A stretch of DNA of 28,562 nt. It comes from Bdellovibrionaceae bacterium UBA2316 (lineage in GTDB: Bacteria; Bdellovibrionota; Bdellovibrionia; Bdellovibrionales; Bdellovibrionaceae). Shown here piece after piece: positions 15,047 through 23,025 of this stretch. Below the pieces are notes generated by a model that had not been told where the DNA came from, ran no database searches, and worked only from the letters and a program-made list of their open reading frames with translations. The translations under genes and the position numbers were made by a program. Position 1 is the first letter of the stretch. Every line of letters starts with the position of its first letter. The stretch covers positions 1 to 28,562 of the forward strand of contig DDVI01000101.1 of NCBI GenBank assembly GCA_002345205.1, in the 5' to 3' direction.

Positions 15047-17434
15047 TTATTGGAATAATACGTAGACCTTTGAAAGTTCTCTTGAACCACCACAATCTAG
15101 GGCGCGGATGTCGAGCATATAGTTTAAATTAGTGTCTGCCGCGCGCACGATATCCAAGGGCTCAACTGTGGCCGTGCCCGATGTTCCAAAAGGTTTTAAA
15201 ACCACGGGACTATTTTTATATTGAATAGTCATGGCTTCAGCATCCACTGTGGAATCGGCCGTACCGTGGGCACTGTAGTGCGACGGCAGCGGTGACACGG
15301 CTTTGGGGTACAAACCAATTAAGGCAAAGTTATCGATCTTTATCGGGCTGTTTGCGTTTGCGCCACCAGAAAGTTTCACCACGCGAGGCCCAGCTAAAGC
15401 GAAGTTTAATAAATCGCTATCCATTGAATACGGATTACGAGTGTAACCACTGCCTTCACCATGGCGTCGTGAAATGACATCATTATCGATAGTCGTCGTT
15501 AAATTTGAATTTCCATTTTCAATGGAATCGAAAATTTTCATAGCGTAACAAATACCCTGGCTGTTACGTGCAGGTATCGATAGTGTTTTGGTATAGGCAA
15601 GGGTCACAACCGACAAACATTTAAAGTCTACGCATTTTCCATTGTCTTTAATTTTATTACCGCAATCAACATCTGCGTTTACGATAGCACTGATAGGTTT
15701 ATCGTATTTGTCTAGGCCAGATATCGTACAACGAATATCTTCGCTTACTACAAAATTGATCGAACTGTCGATTGTGATAAGTTTTCCGCTGGCGACGTCA
15801 CTTGAATCAGATTTTTTCACACAACTATACATGGGTTTATAAACCTGAGTCAGTGATATATTTAATGTACCTTTCGTATCTAGAGCCACAGGATTCTGTT
15901 TCATACTAGCCAGAATTTTTGAATCGGGTGAATTGTCGACAATCCATGTAGCGGAAGCCGCTGCAGATAAATTACCGGCTCCATCCATTGCCACTGCTGA
16001 AAATACGTAGGTCGCATTTTGATCTGGCAGATTTGTATAGGTTACAGTTTTACTAGAACAATCAGACGTGACACCATTTAAACTACATTGAATTTGTTTG
16101 ATACCGTTTGCATCTGTTGCATTCAATACTATCGTCGCATTTGTATCTTTAACTCGGCCAGTAGGGGACGAAATTATGCTTAAGACTGGCGGAGTCGTGT
16201 CAACGATAAATTTATAAACTTGTGCAGCTGAAGTGACGTTAGCTGCATTTATACCTACGACAGAAAACGTATGTTCTTTGTCCGCTAGACCCGTGTAGGA
16301 AAACGGTGAAGCGCAAGAAACGGCAGCGGCACCATTAAGTGAACACATAAATTTAGTGATCGCTTTTGTTCCGCTAATGCCCGCAAATTCAAACGATGCA
16401 TTTTTAACGTTACCCAAAGCTATTGGTCCTTTTGTAATCGTTACCGACGGAACGCTGATATCATTTTCATACGACAAATTAGCCGAAGCTGAGTTTCCGG
16501 CCATATCAATAGCCGCCACTTCAAATTTGTAAATGCCAGAAGGGAGGTTTTGATATTCAAGGACTAACGACGAGCAGTCTTTGTAATTCGTTTCTAAGGG
16601 TGAAAGTCGACAACCTAGATTTCTAAGGCCGTTAGCTTCCACAATCGACATCGAATACTTAGGATTTGGTTGGGATACAGTTCCCGCCGGGCCATTTATT
16701 GTAATAATGGGAGCCGTTCGATCCACAACGAAAGAGTCAACTGCTGGCAGTGATTCATTTCCGGCTCTATCAACGGCGCGAATGGAAACTGAATGGCTAC
16801 CTTCAGCTAAATTAGCGAAGCTAATAGTTTTAACACATGAAGTTTCTACGCCCGTAGAGGGTTTGCAATAGACTTTACTCACACCGCTACCATTGTCGTC
16901 ACTGGCATTAAAACCAACTTGTACATTTTGTAGAGTCGTAAATTTTGGCGCCGGTTGAACCAATGAAATCACAGGTGCGATATCATCATGAACGATACTG
17001 GCTTGCACACAAATGGATTCTGGTGCGCCTTTTTTTCTGAATTTAGCATAAACGGCCACGTCTGAATTTTTTGCCGACAAAACCCATGCAGTTTGTTGCG
17101 AAAATGGAATCCAGCCCTGTGTAGAGCTGCAATCTGATTGGTTTGAAATAATCATTTCTTCCGCACCAATAGTGCCAGATTTTAACATTACATTTTCAGA
17201 TTTAGTGAACGGTTGACCGTCATTGATAACAAGTGATGGGTTCGAGATAAGTGTGACAGGGTCAGGAGTCGGGCTGTTATTGTTGTTGTCTAGCGCATCA
17301 ACAGGGTCTTCTTGAAGTTTACTTTGTAACGCAATTTCACCTGGTTGTCCGCAGTTTTGGAAAAAAACTGCGATGAATAGAAATGACCATAGTGTTGCAC
17401 ATATTCGTAAAAGCAATTGCTTATGTATTTTCAT
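15047..17434 (-). CDS. Large surface lipoprotein with tandem Ig-like repeats
   Basis: This 795-residue protein starts with a basic N-terminus, a hydrophobic stretch and Cys28 in VFFQNCGQ. That is a non-canonical lipobox which I associate with Bdellovibrio-type lipoproteins (recollection, not shown here). A low-complexity linker follows (DNNNNSPTPDP). At least four Ig-like/cadherin-like repeats of about 85-95 residues begin near 150, 240, 325 and 415. They share SDDNGSGVSKVYC-type, LAEGSHSVSIRAVDRAGN-type and FVVDRTAP-type segments, each with a Cys pair around CSLNG...SC. The last 220 residues, after DCGNKIKDNGKCVDFKC, differ and may form the functional head, with a lone late Cys in DIRALDCGGSRE. 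It is probably exposed on the outer membrane and adhesive (inference). The start follows GGTGGGAT. Confidence 0.85.
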   Translation of the reverse strand: MKIHKQLLLRICATLWSFLFIAVFFQNCGQPGEIALQSKLQEDPVDALDNNNNSPTPDPVTLISNPSLVINDGQPFTKSENVMLKSGTIGAEEMIISNQSDCSSTQGWIPFSQQTAWVLSAKNSDVAVYAKFRKKGAPESICVQASIVHDDIAPVISLVQPAPKFTTLQNVQVGFNASDDNGSGVSKVYCKPSTGVETSCVKTISFANLAEGSHSVSIRAVDRAGNESLPAVDSFVVDRTAPIITINGPAGTVSQPNPKYSMSIVEANGLRNLGCRLSPLETNYKDCSSLVLEYQNLPSGIYKFEVAAIDMAGNSASANLSYENDISVPSVTITKGPIALGNVKNASFEFAGISGTKAITKFMCSLNGAAAVSCASPFSYTGLADKEHTFSVVGINAANVTSAAQVYKFIVDTTPPVLSIISSPTGRVKDTNATIVLNATDANGIKQIQCSLNGVTSDCSSKTVTYTNLPDQNATYVFSAVAMDGAGNLSAAASATWIVDNSPDSKILASMKQNPVALDTKGTLNISLTQVYKPMYSCVKKSDSSDVASGKLITIDSSINFVVSEDIRCTISGLDKYDKPISAIVNADVDCGNKIKDNGKCVDFKCLSVVTLAYTKTLSIPARNSQGICYAMKIFDSIENGNSNLTTTIDNDVISRRHGEGSGYTRNPYSMDSDLLNFALAGPRVVKLSGGANANSPIKIDNFALIGLYPKAVSPLPSHYSAHGTADSTVDAEAMTIQYKNSPVVLKPFGTSGTATVEPLDIVRAADTNLNYMLDIRALDCGGSRELSKVYVLFQ

Positions 17435-17619
17435 ATCCCACCCAATATCAGCATACTCTTAGTACTTGGATTAATGAAATTTTTTAGCCCTCTTTATTAA
17501 TTTGAGATACCGATGAAAAACTCTTTGTTTCGAATTGAAACATTCACGTTTGTGTTAAACGATGTATGACAGTTGTTTTTGGGACATGACTATTGTTTAT
17601 TCAATAATTTTGAATTACG

Positions 17620-18288
17620 TTGGTGCCATTGAGCTCAATTAATTTGTTCCCTACATTCAATTATTCGCAGCCTGAGGAGTATAGATTTTCTCATGATTCT
17701 GTTTTTTTAGCTCGAAGGGTGTTTGAATACCTCCAAGAAAAAAAAATGAGCCCGAATACCGCCATCGACATTTGCTCTGGCTGTGGCATCATTGGTCTAG
17801 ATTTACTATTTCATATGCGGGCGGCAGGGATCCAAGCACCAAAAAGTTTCGATTTTTTAGACGTGCAATCGGCCTATCAAAATCACTTTCAAGAAAATGT
17901 ATCTAGGCTTGGGCCAGTGACTACGACGGTGCAATTTATAAATGGCAATTATGCGGACATATCGAATTCTAACCTAGCGAACGAATACGATCTCATGGTG
18001 TGTAATCCTCCGTATTTTTCAAAACAGCAGGGCAAATTGCCAACTACCGATCTAAAACTCAGATCGCGTTTTTTTGTGGATTCAGACTTGCCGTCGCTGA
18101 TTGAGTTTGTGTCTCGCAAATTATCTTTAGACGGTTCGGCATTTATTTTAATTCGCAATCAACTGGAACATAATCAAGATCAATTGGCCGAGGTGATTAA
18201 ACTTTGCAACGCTAAGTTTAACGTTACCCAACTCGAGGATATTCGGGGCACCCATGTAGTGCAGATACGCTCGTTGTTGACTACATGA
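17620..18288 (+). CDS. TrmN6-like class I SAM methyltransferase (NPPY motif)
   Basis: This 222-residue protein resembles the YfiC/TrmN6 family that methylates N6 of A37 in tRNA-Val. It has the N-terminal YRFSHDSVFLARRV segment, motif I (AIDICSGCGIIGLDLLF), and NPPY (VCNPPYFSKQQGK) at about residues 127-130 for binding an exocyclic amino group. The start must be non-ATG: an in-frame TGA sits at 17611-17613, and the first candidates are TTG 17620, GTG 17623 and TTG 17629. No clear ribosome site precedes any of them, so the exact start is uncertain. It stands alone and is divergent from the lipoprotein gene. The target RNA is inferred from the family only. Confidence 0.8.
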   Translation: MVPLSSINLFPTFNYSQPEEYRFSHDSVFLARRVFEYLQEKKMSPNTAIDICSGCGIIGLDLLFHMRAAGIQAPKSFDFLDVQSAYQNHFQENVSRLGPVTTTVQFINGNYADISNSNLANEYDLMVCNPPYFSKQQGKLPTTDLKLRSRFFVDSDLPSLIEFVSRKLSLDGSAFILIRNQLEHNQDQLAEVIKLCNAKFNVTQLEDIRGTHVVQIRSLLTT

Positions 18289-18336
18289 AATTCGTTGTAT
18301 CCAATAAAATAAATTTTAATCACGGAGGCAGTCCAA

Positions 18337-18702
18337 ATGGGCAAATATGTAGATGGTTTCGTAATTCCAGTTAAAAAGGGTAAACTCAAGGCCTACAAAA
18401 AGATGGCGACAATAGGTCGTAAAGTCTGGATGGAACATGGGGCGCTTGATTATTATGAGTGTGTTGCATCTAAATTGGATCAACCTTGGGGTGGGCTTTC
18501 TTTTGAAAAATTGTGCAAATTAAAAAAAGACGAAACCGTGGTATTTGCGTTTATCGTGTACAAATCAAGAGCTCATCGCAATCAAGTTAACAAAAAAGTT
18601 CATGCGGATAAACGTATGCAACCTGAACAATTCAAAGGTGAAATGCCGTTTGATATGAAACGTTTTTCAGTCGGTGAATTTAAAACGATCGTACATACTT
18701 AA
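18337..18702 (+). CDS. DUF1428 family protein
   Basis: This 121-residue small protein matches the DUF1428 (YbaA-like) pattern: MGKYVDGFVIPVKK at the start, WMEHGALDYYECV, an FEKLCKLKKDETVVFAFIVYKSRAHRN core, and MPFDMKRFSVGEF near the end. These are dimeric alpha-beta barrel (ferredoxin-like) proteins of unknown activity. A strong GGAGG lies upstream of the ATG. It is independent of its neighbours. Confidence 0.88.
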   Translation: MGKYVDGFVIPVKKGKLKAYKKMATIGRKVWMEHGALDYYECVASKLDQPWGGLSFEKLCKLKKDETVVFAFIVYKSRAHRNQVNKKVHADKRMQPEQFKGEMPFDMKRFSVGEFKTIVHT

Positions 18703-18773
18703 ATCGAACGATCGCTAAAGACTAATAAAACCCAGCGATGACGAGCCAATAAATCATTCCAAAGAAATACGGT

Positions 18774-18799
18774 CACTATAGAAGTCCACTATAGAAGTC
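18774..18799. repeat. 13-bp tandem duplication at the 3' end of the hydrolase gene
   Basis: CACTATAGAAGTC occurs at 18774-18786 and again directly at 18787-18799. Because 13 is not a multiple of three, the second copy shifts the frame and sets the present C-terminus (FYSGLL, stop 18776-18778) of the hydrolase. Confidence 0.9.
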
Positions 18800-19570
18800 T
18801 GCCGCCAAATCCAAAACACGTGCGGCGGCATCGCGATGAGGAATATGACCGCAGTTTGACAGAATTTTCATCTGACTTTGGCCACCCGCAAGTGCTGAAA
18901 TTTTTTGAGGAAACGCTTTGCTGCCGAATTCGTCTTTGTCCCCGTGAATGACAAGCAGTGGACATTTAACATTCGGAAGGTCCTTTTCCAGACTCCAGTT
19001 GGCAAAGTCTTTTGACAGCCAAACCTCTGTCCATGAATCTAAAACCCACTTAGCATTGGCTCCGTGGTATTTTTGAAGTTTAGCAAATACATCAGGGTGT
19101 CTGAAGTTCTCTTTGGCAGAATTGATACCATCACGCGTACGATCTTCAACAAAAGCCTGCGCAGATTCGGTGATAACTTTTATACAGGTGTCGGGCATTC
19201 GAGCCGCTGCAACAATCGCTATCGAACCACCTACGCTATGGCCAAATAAGGAAAATTTTTTAATCGAAAGAGCTTTTAGAACTAATGGTAAATAAACTTC
19301 GGCCTCTTCCGTTATAAATCGTTTCGAAGGCATGGCTGTTCGTGCTGACGATCGGCCAAACCCAAGTCGATCATACGCAATCACGTTCCGGTGGGTACGC
19401 AAACTCAGAGCTTTAGGAAATTCGCGCCAAGTGTCTACGCAACCAAGTGAATCATGCAAAAGAACAATAGGGTCTGTGGTCGTATGGTCGGGTGAAGACC
19501 ATTTCTTGGCAAAAATAGTTCCTTCTGGAAGCGGAATAGTAATCTCGGTTACTTGAATCGAATCACTCAT
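18776..19570 (-). CDS. Alpha/beta hydrolase
   Basis: This 264-residue alpha/beta-fold hydrolase has the oxyanion HDSLG segment (39-43), nucleophile elbow FGHSVGG (Ser112), acid in IHGDKDEFG (Asp212 likely) and catalytic His241 (NCGHIPH). No signal peptide is present, so it is cytosolic. The substrate is not predictable; an ester or C-C bond hydrolase of the MhpC/BioH type is the usual broad class. Its last residues are shaped by a 13-bp tandem duplication, an apparently tolerated change after the last conserved helix. Confidence 0.88.
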   Translation of the reverse strand: MSDSIQVTEITIPLPEGTIFAKKWSSPDHTTTDPIVLLHDSLGCVDTWREFPKALSLRTHRNVIAYDRLGFGRSSARTAMPSKRFITEEAEVYLPLVLKALSIKKFSLFGHSVGGSIAIVAAARMPDTCIKVITESAQAFVEDRTRDGINSAKENFRHPDVFAKLQKYHGANAKWVLDSWTEVWLSKDFANWSLEKDLPNVKCPLLVIHGDKDEFGSKAFPQKISALAGGQSQMKILSNCGHIPHRDAAARVLDLAADFYSGLL

Positions 19571-19601
19571 GAAATAAGGTTAGGATGAGTTCGATCAGAT
19601 T

Positions 19602-20789
19602 TCAAATCGAAACATTTGGAAGAGTCTTGACGCCAGCCTGCATTTGTTTCAGTCGCCACAACATCGTGAGTTCTTTGGAACGGGCGGCGTGCAATGTGTC
19701 GTCTTCATCGTTGGCTTTAGAATGTCGCGGTTGAATTTTCATACATTCGATGACGTCGAGTTTTGCCTGGGTGATCCAGTTTTTTAAATCGTCAGCACCA
19801 CGCAACCCCAGATGTTCAGCTAAATCGGAAATGATTAACCAAGCCTCGCCGTGTTCATTGAGGTGGGCTGTGATTCCATTTAAAAAGGCTTTTACCATGC
19901 CGCTGTCTTCGTCGTAAACGGCGCGTTCGATTGCGGAGGTAGGCTTTGCAGGCAACCAGGGCGGATTACAAACGATCAAATCCGCTTTGCCTTGGGGAAA
20001 TAAATTAGTTTTCTGGATAGCGACTAGTTTTTCAAGTCCAAGATTTTTAATATTGCTAGTCGCGCATTGAATAGCGCGATCATCTAAATCGGTAGCGATT
20101 ATTTTAGAAATTCCACGTTGAGCTAGAATCGCGGATATTACCCCGGTGCCGGTTCCTATATCAAAAGCGATGAAAGTTGGGTTTGGTAGAGGCGCGGTGG
20201 CCACCAGATCCAAGTACTCACCACGCACGGGTGAAAAAACTCCGTAATAGGCGTGAATTTTATGGCCACCCAACGCTGCAACGGCAACCCCTTTTTTTCG
20301 CCATTCATGGGCGCCGATAAAACCCTGAAGTTCGCGAAGACTAATTAAAAAACCACCAGCTGGCAATTGGACAGCTTCGGAAATGGCCTGACTAAAATCG
20401 GGAGCTCGAGGCAGCTTGATCGATAAATCGTCTTCCACACAAATCATCAGTCGGGATAACATCTGGGCTTTGTGGGCTTGATACTGGCGATATCGATAAA
20501 ATTCTTTAGACATGGTTTGCGGATCAGTAGCCTGACTGGCCGCTGAATGTTTTTTGATCCGACGTTGAACGGCCTGCAAAAGATTTTTAGCATTTTGAAA
20601 ATCGCCCATCCAAACGAACGAAGTTCCTTGGCTGGCTAAACTGGTATAGCGATCGGCAGAAAATGTGTCATCAATCACGATCAATTTTTTCGGAGCCGAA
20701 AAATTATTCTCTGTTACCCAGTCTTTAGTGACGGTCTGACCTTGAAATTCGTAGGTGAGTTGTTTGAACGGACTAGTTTCAGTGGTCAT
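19602..20789 (-). CDS. Class I SAM-dependent methyltransferase with NPPW motif and N-terminal extension
   Basis: Of 395 residues, the C-terminal half is a Rossmann methyltransferase: motif I FDIGTGTGVISAIL (210-220), acidic IATDLDDRAI, then IVCNPPWLP (NPPW at 275-278). The NPP[YFW] motif is typical of enzymes that methylate glutamine amide or exocyclic nitrogen of bases (HemK/PrmC, RlmG, TrmN6 relatives). The first 190 residues are a separate domain (VIDDTFSADRYTS, MGDFQNAKNLLQAVQRRIKK), similar in layout to RlmG/RsmC-type enzymes with a degenerate N-terminal methyltransferase domain (inference). It lies about 30 bases upstream of the hydrolase gene on the same strand, and the two may be cotranscribed. 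Confidence 0.85.
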   Translation of the reverse strand: MTTETSPFKQLTYEFQGQTVTKDWVTENNFSAPKKLIVIDDTFSADRYTSLASQGTSFVWMGDFQNAKNLLQAVQRRIKKHSAASQATDPQTMSKEFYRYRQYQAHKAQMLSRLMICVEDDLSIKLPRAPDFSQAISEAVQLPAGGFLISLRELQGFIGAHEWRKKGVAVAALGGHKIHAYYGVFSPVRGEYLDLVATAPLPNPTFIAFDIGTGTGVISAILAQRGISKIIATDLDDRAIQCATSNIKNLGLEKLVAIQKTNLFPQGKADLIVCNPPWLPAKPTSAIERAVYDEDSGMVKAFLNGITAHLNEHGEAWLIISDLAEHLGLRGADDLKNWITQAKLDVIECMKIQPRHSKANDEDDTLHAARSKELTMLWRLKQMQAGVKTLPNVSI

Positions 20790-20878
20790 AGATTAGTTAT
20801 TTACCATAAATTTTATGATCAACAAACTAAACCGTAAAAATTTTTGATCTTTCACGGCGGGTGCATTAAATTGACTAG

Positions 20879-21280
20879 ATGAAAAAAGAAAACTGGGACT
20901 TGTCTGAAAAAGAAATGACGATACTAGGTCAAAGCCTACGCTCTGTAAAAATGACCAAAAAGAAAACGGCAGGCCCACATGATGAATACCTATTCAAGGG
21001 CAAAGAAAGCGGCTTTGAAGTTTTTGTTAGTGTACTAAAACACGAAATTCAGCAGATCCAAGTCACGTTCAGAAAAACGTTCGTTGAATGGAAAAAAAAC
21101 AAACTGACTTGGGGATATGCAAATACGTTACGCGATTCAGAAAACCAAGTGTTAAAACCCGAACCCAAAATGAACTTCGAGTTTGTCGAAGCCATTATTG
21201 CAATTTTGGAAGAAAACGATGAATATGATATTTTGGATCAGGCCGCCTATGCCCTGGAAGAAGCCCTGGATGAAGTTTAG
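20879..21280 (+). CDS. Hypothetical acidic/charged protein
   Basis: This 133-residue cytosolic protein has no recognised domain. It is rich in Lys and Glu, with a central beta-like stretch (FEVFVSVLKHEIQQIQVTFRKTFVEW) and an acidic C-terminal helix (ILEENDEYDILDQAAYALEEALDEV). No clear ribosome site lies before the ATG (ATTAAATTGACTAG), so expression may be weak or near-leaderless. It diverges from the methyltransferase gene across 89 bases. Confidence 0.65.
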   Translation: MKKENWDLSEKEMTILGQSLRSVKMTKKKTAGPHDEYLFKGKESGFEVFVSVLKHEIQQIQVTFRKTFVEWKKNKLTWGYANTLRDSENQVLKPEPKMNFEFVEAIIAILEENDEYDILDQAAYALEEALDEV

Positions 21281-21383
21281 CTAGATGCGCCGATAAAGTA
21301 CTTTGTGATTATGTACGTGCATTACTGTACCCATTCGAGCTCCACTGTAGTATAAGTTAATCATTAAATCACAGGAGACATTT

Positions 21384-21890
21384 ATGATCTATGAAATTAC
21401 GGTTCCCCAGTTTACAAAAATGCTTAAAAACTTAGACGCGATTTTGGTAAAAGCCACTGCGTTTGCCGAAGCTAAAAAAATTGAATTTGATGTACTTTTA
21501 AACTCACGACTTGCGCCGGATCAGTTTAATCTTTTACGACAAATTCAAATAGCAACGGATACGGCCAAGATCGGTGTCGCGAAACTCACAGGCAAAGACG
21601 CTCCGGTTCACGATGATAAAGAAACTACGGTGGCTCAGTTACGCACTCGTATCGCGGAAACGATTGCGTTTCTTGCGACTGTCACTGAAAAAGATTTTGC
21701 TGGAGCTCACGAGCGTAAAATCACGACGCCGCGTTGGGAAAACAAATACCTGTTAGGCCATGAGTATTTAATTCAACACACGGTCCCTAATTTATATTTC
21801 CATATATCGGTGGCATATGAAATCTTAAGACACAATGGTTTAGACATCGGTAAGAAAGACTACCTAGGCGCAATGCCATTTAGAACGTAA
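21384..21890 (+). CDS. DUF1993 (DinB-like fold) family protein
   Basis: This 168-residue protein matches DUF1993. It begins IYEITVPQFTKMLKNLDAILVKA, contains LLNSRLAPDQFNLLRQIQIATDTAK and ends with YFHISVAYEILRHNGLDIGKKDYLG. The family is a four-helix bundle related to DinB/YfiT; its function is unknown. The usual His-based metal site of DinB is only partly recognisable (GHEYLIQH, YFH). AGGAG precedes the ATG. Its last 31 bases overlap the convergent RNase H gene. Confidence 0.85.
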   Translation: MIYEITVPQFTKMLKNLDAILVKATAFAEAKKIEFDVLLNSRLAPDQFNLLRQIQIATDTAKIGVAKLTGKDAPVHDDKETTVAQLRTRIAETIAFLATVTEKDFAGAHERKITTPRWENKYLLGHEYLIQHTVPNLYFHISVAYEILRHNGLDIGKKDYLGAMPFRT

Positions 21891-22306
21891 GTGGTCTTTA
21901 AATCGCGCATCCGCGTACAAAGCTCATCGCAGCGCTCGTTAAAGGTGTTGCCGTTATGGGCTTTGATCCATTTCCATTTGATGGTGTGCTGAGCCGTCAG
22001 TAGCAATAATTCATTTATTTGAACTTGAAACGAGTGATGGCTTTTTCCTAAAGCCATCGCATCCACCAAAATTTTTGAGTCCGTAAATAAAGTGACATTT
22101 GAATTCGCGGGAAGCGATGTTAAGGCTTCGATTGCGGCTTGAAATTCCATGGTGTTGCTACTGGCGCGGCGAACGCGTCCCGCCTTTTCACTGAGGCTTA
22201 TTCCCCGTTTAGAAATAACATAGGCCCAGCTGCCCACGCCATCCTTGCTAGCTCCGTCCGTGTATACGTCAAAATGTGGTTGCCGTTGGAGAAGGGTCTT
22301 TATCAT
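21860..22306 (-). CDS. rnhA: Ribonuclease H (RNase HI type)
   Basis: About 148 residues cut the RNA strand of RNA-DNA hybrids. The catalytic carboxylates are visible: Asp17 (VYTDGAS), Glu in TMEFQAAIEAL, Asp in LFTDSKILV, and Asp in the ERCDELC segment after the His-containing WIKAHNGNTF loop. The start at 22306 (MIKTLLQRQPHFDVYTDGAS) fits the family. An alternative ATG at 22336, eight bases after the upstream exonuclease stop, adds ten residues; neither has a good ribosome site. The gene follows the DEDDy exonuclease on the same strand and is probably coupled to it. It overlaps the convergent DUF1993 gene by 31 bases. Confidence 0.88.
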   Translation of the reverse strand: MIKTLLQRQPHFDVYTDGASKDGVGSWAYVISKRGISLSEKAGRVRRASSNTMEFQAAIEALTSLPANSNVTLFTDSKILVDAMALGKSHHSFQVQINELLLLTAQHTIKWKWIKAHNGNTFNERCDELCTRMRDLKTTYVLNGIAPR

Positions 22307-22343
22307 GTATAGAATATTATTTATAAATAGGGCCATATTCCGA

Positions 22344-22913
22344 CTAGTCCACAAGTTTCTGGTAGAGCTTAAGACCAATCCAAGCATCTGTGGCGGCGTA
22401 CATGATTTGATCAGGGGAAAGCATTTTGACTTCCCAATTAGAAATTTTTGCCTTTTTTGATAGGTTCGCTTGCAGAAGTTCTTCCGTCATTCCGCGAAGG
22501 CCCATGTTTTTAACACCTTTTTCTTTGGCTACGGTTTGCAGTTCAATAAAGTTTTCGGGCGTAAATTTAAATAATTTTTGAAGTTGTTTTAAATCATCTC
22601 GGATAGCAACGCCGACTTTTACCGTCTTTGGGTTTTCGAAAATTCCAGTGATAGATTCAAAGTGTTTTATCCCATGGAGGCGAATCAGAAAGGCGTCCGT
22701 TTCAGTGGCTAATTGTAAAAGGGCTACTTTATAAACTTCACCGACTTTAAAGCTGGCCCGGGTTTCCGTGTCGAACCCTAAATGTTCTGCTGATTTTAGG
22801 ATAGGGGATATGGCCGCAAGTTCCTGATCTGAGGTTATCAAATGAATCGTCCCTGGGAAATGGATTCTTGGGTAGGTGACTTTAGCAGAAACGGTCTTAT
22901 TTTGTGGGTCCAT
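22344..22913 (-). CDS. DEDDy-type 3'-5' exonuclease (RNase D/WRN-exo-like)
   Basis: This protein of about 189 residues is a single DEDD exonuclease domain: Exo I LGFDTETRASF, Exo II KVGVAIRDDLKQL, Exo III YAATDAWIGLKLYQ with the Tyr four residues before the Asp. There is no HRDC domain, so it is shorter than RNase D and resembles stand-alone WRN-exo-like proteins that degrade RNA or DNA. Start choice: ATG 22913 (MDPQNK); a TTG at 22919 adds two residues. It is followed closely by RNase H, forming a nuclease pair, and faces the divergent DEAD-box helicase gene. Confidence 0.88.
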   Translation of the reverse strand: MDPQNKTVSAKVTYPRIHFPGTIHLITSDQELAAISPILKSAEHLGFDTETRASFKVGEVYKVALLQLATETDAFLIRLHGIKHFESITGIFENPKTVKVGVAIRDDLKQLQKLFKFTPENFIELQTVAKEKGVKNMGLRGMTEELLQANLSKKAKISNWEVKMLSPDQIMYAATDAWIGLKLYQKLVD

Positions 22914-23025
22914 GTCCAAATTGTAAGATATTCCAGGCTCGCTTTCGACAAAAATAAGCTAATGGCCAGTGGAATTCTGTGGTATATACCTGGCTTGCCT
23001 AAAAGTTTAAAAATGTGAGGCCCTC

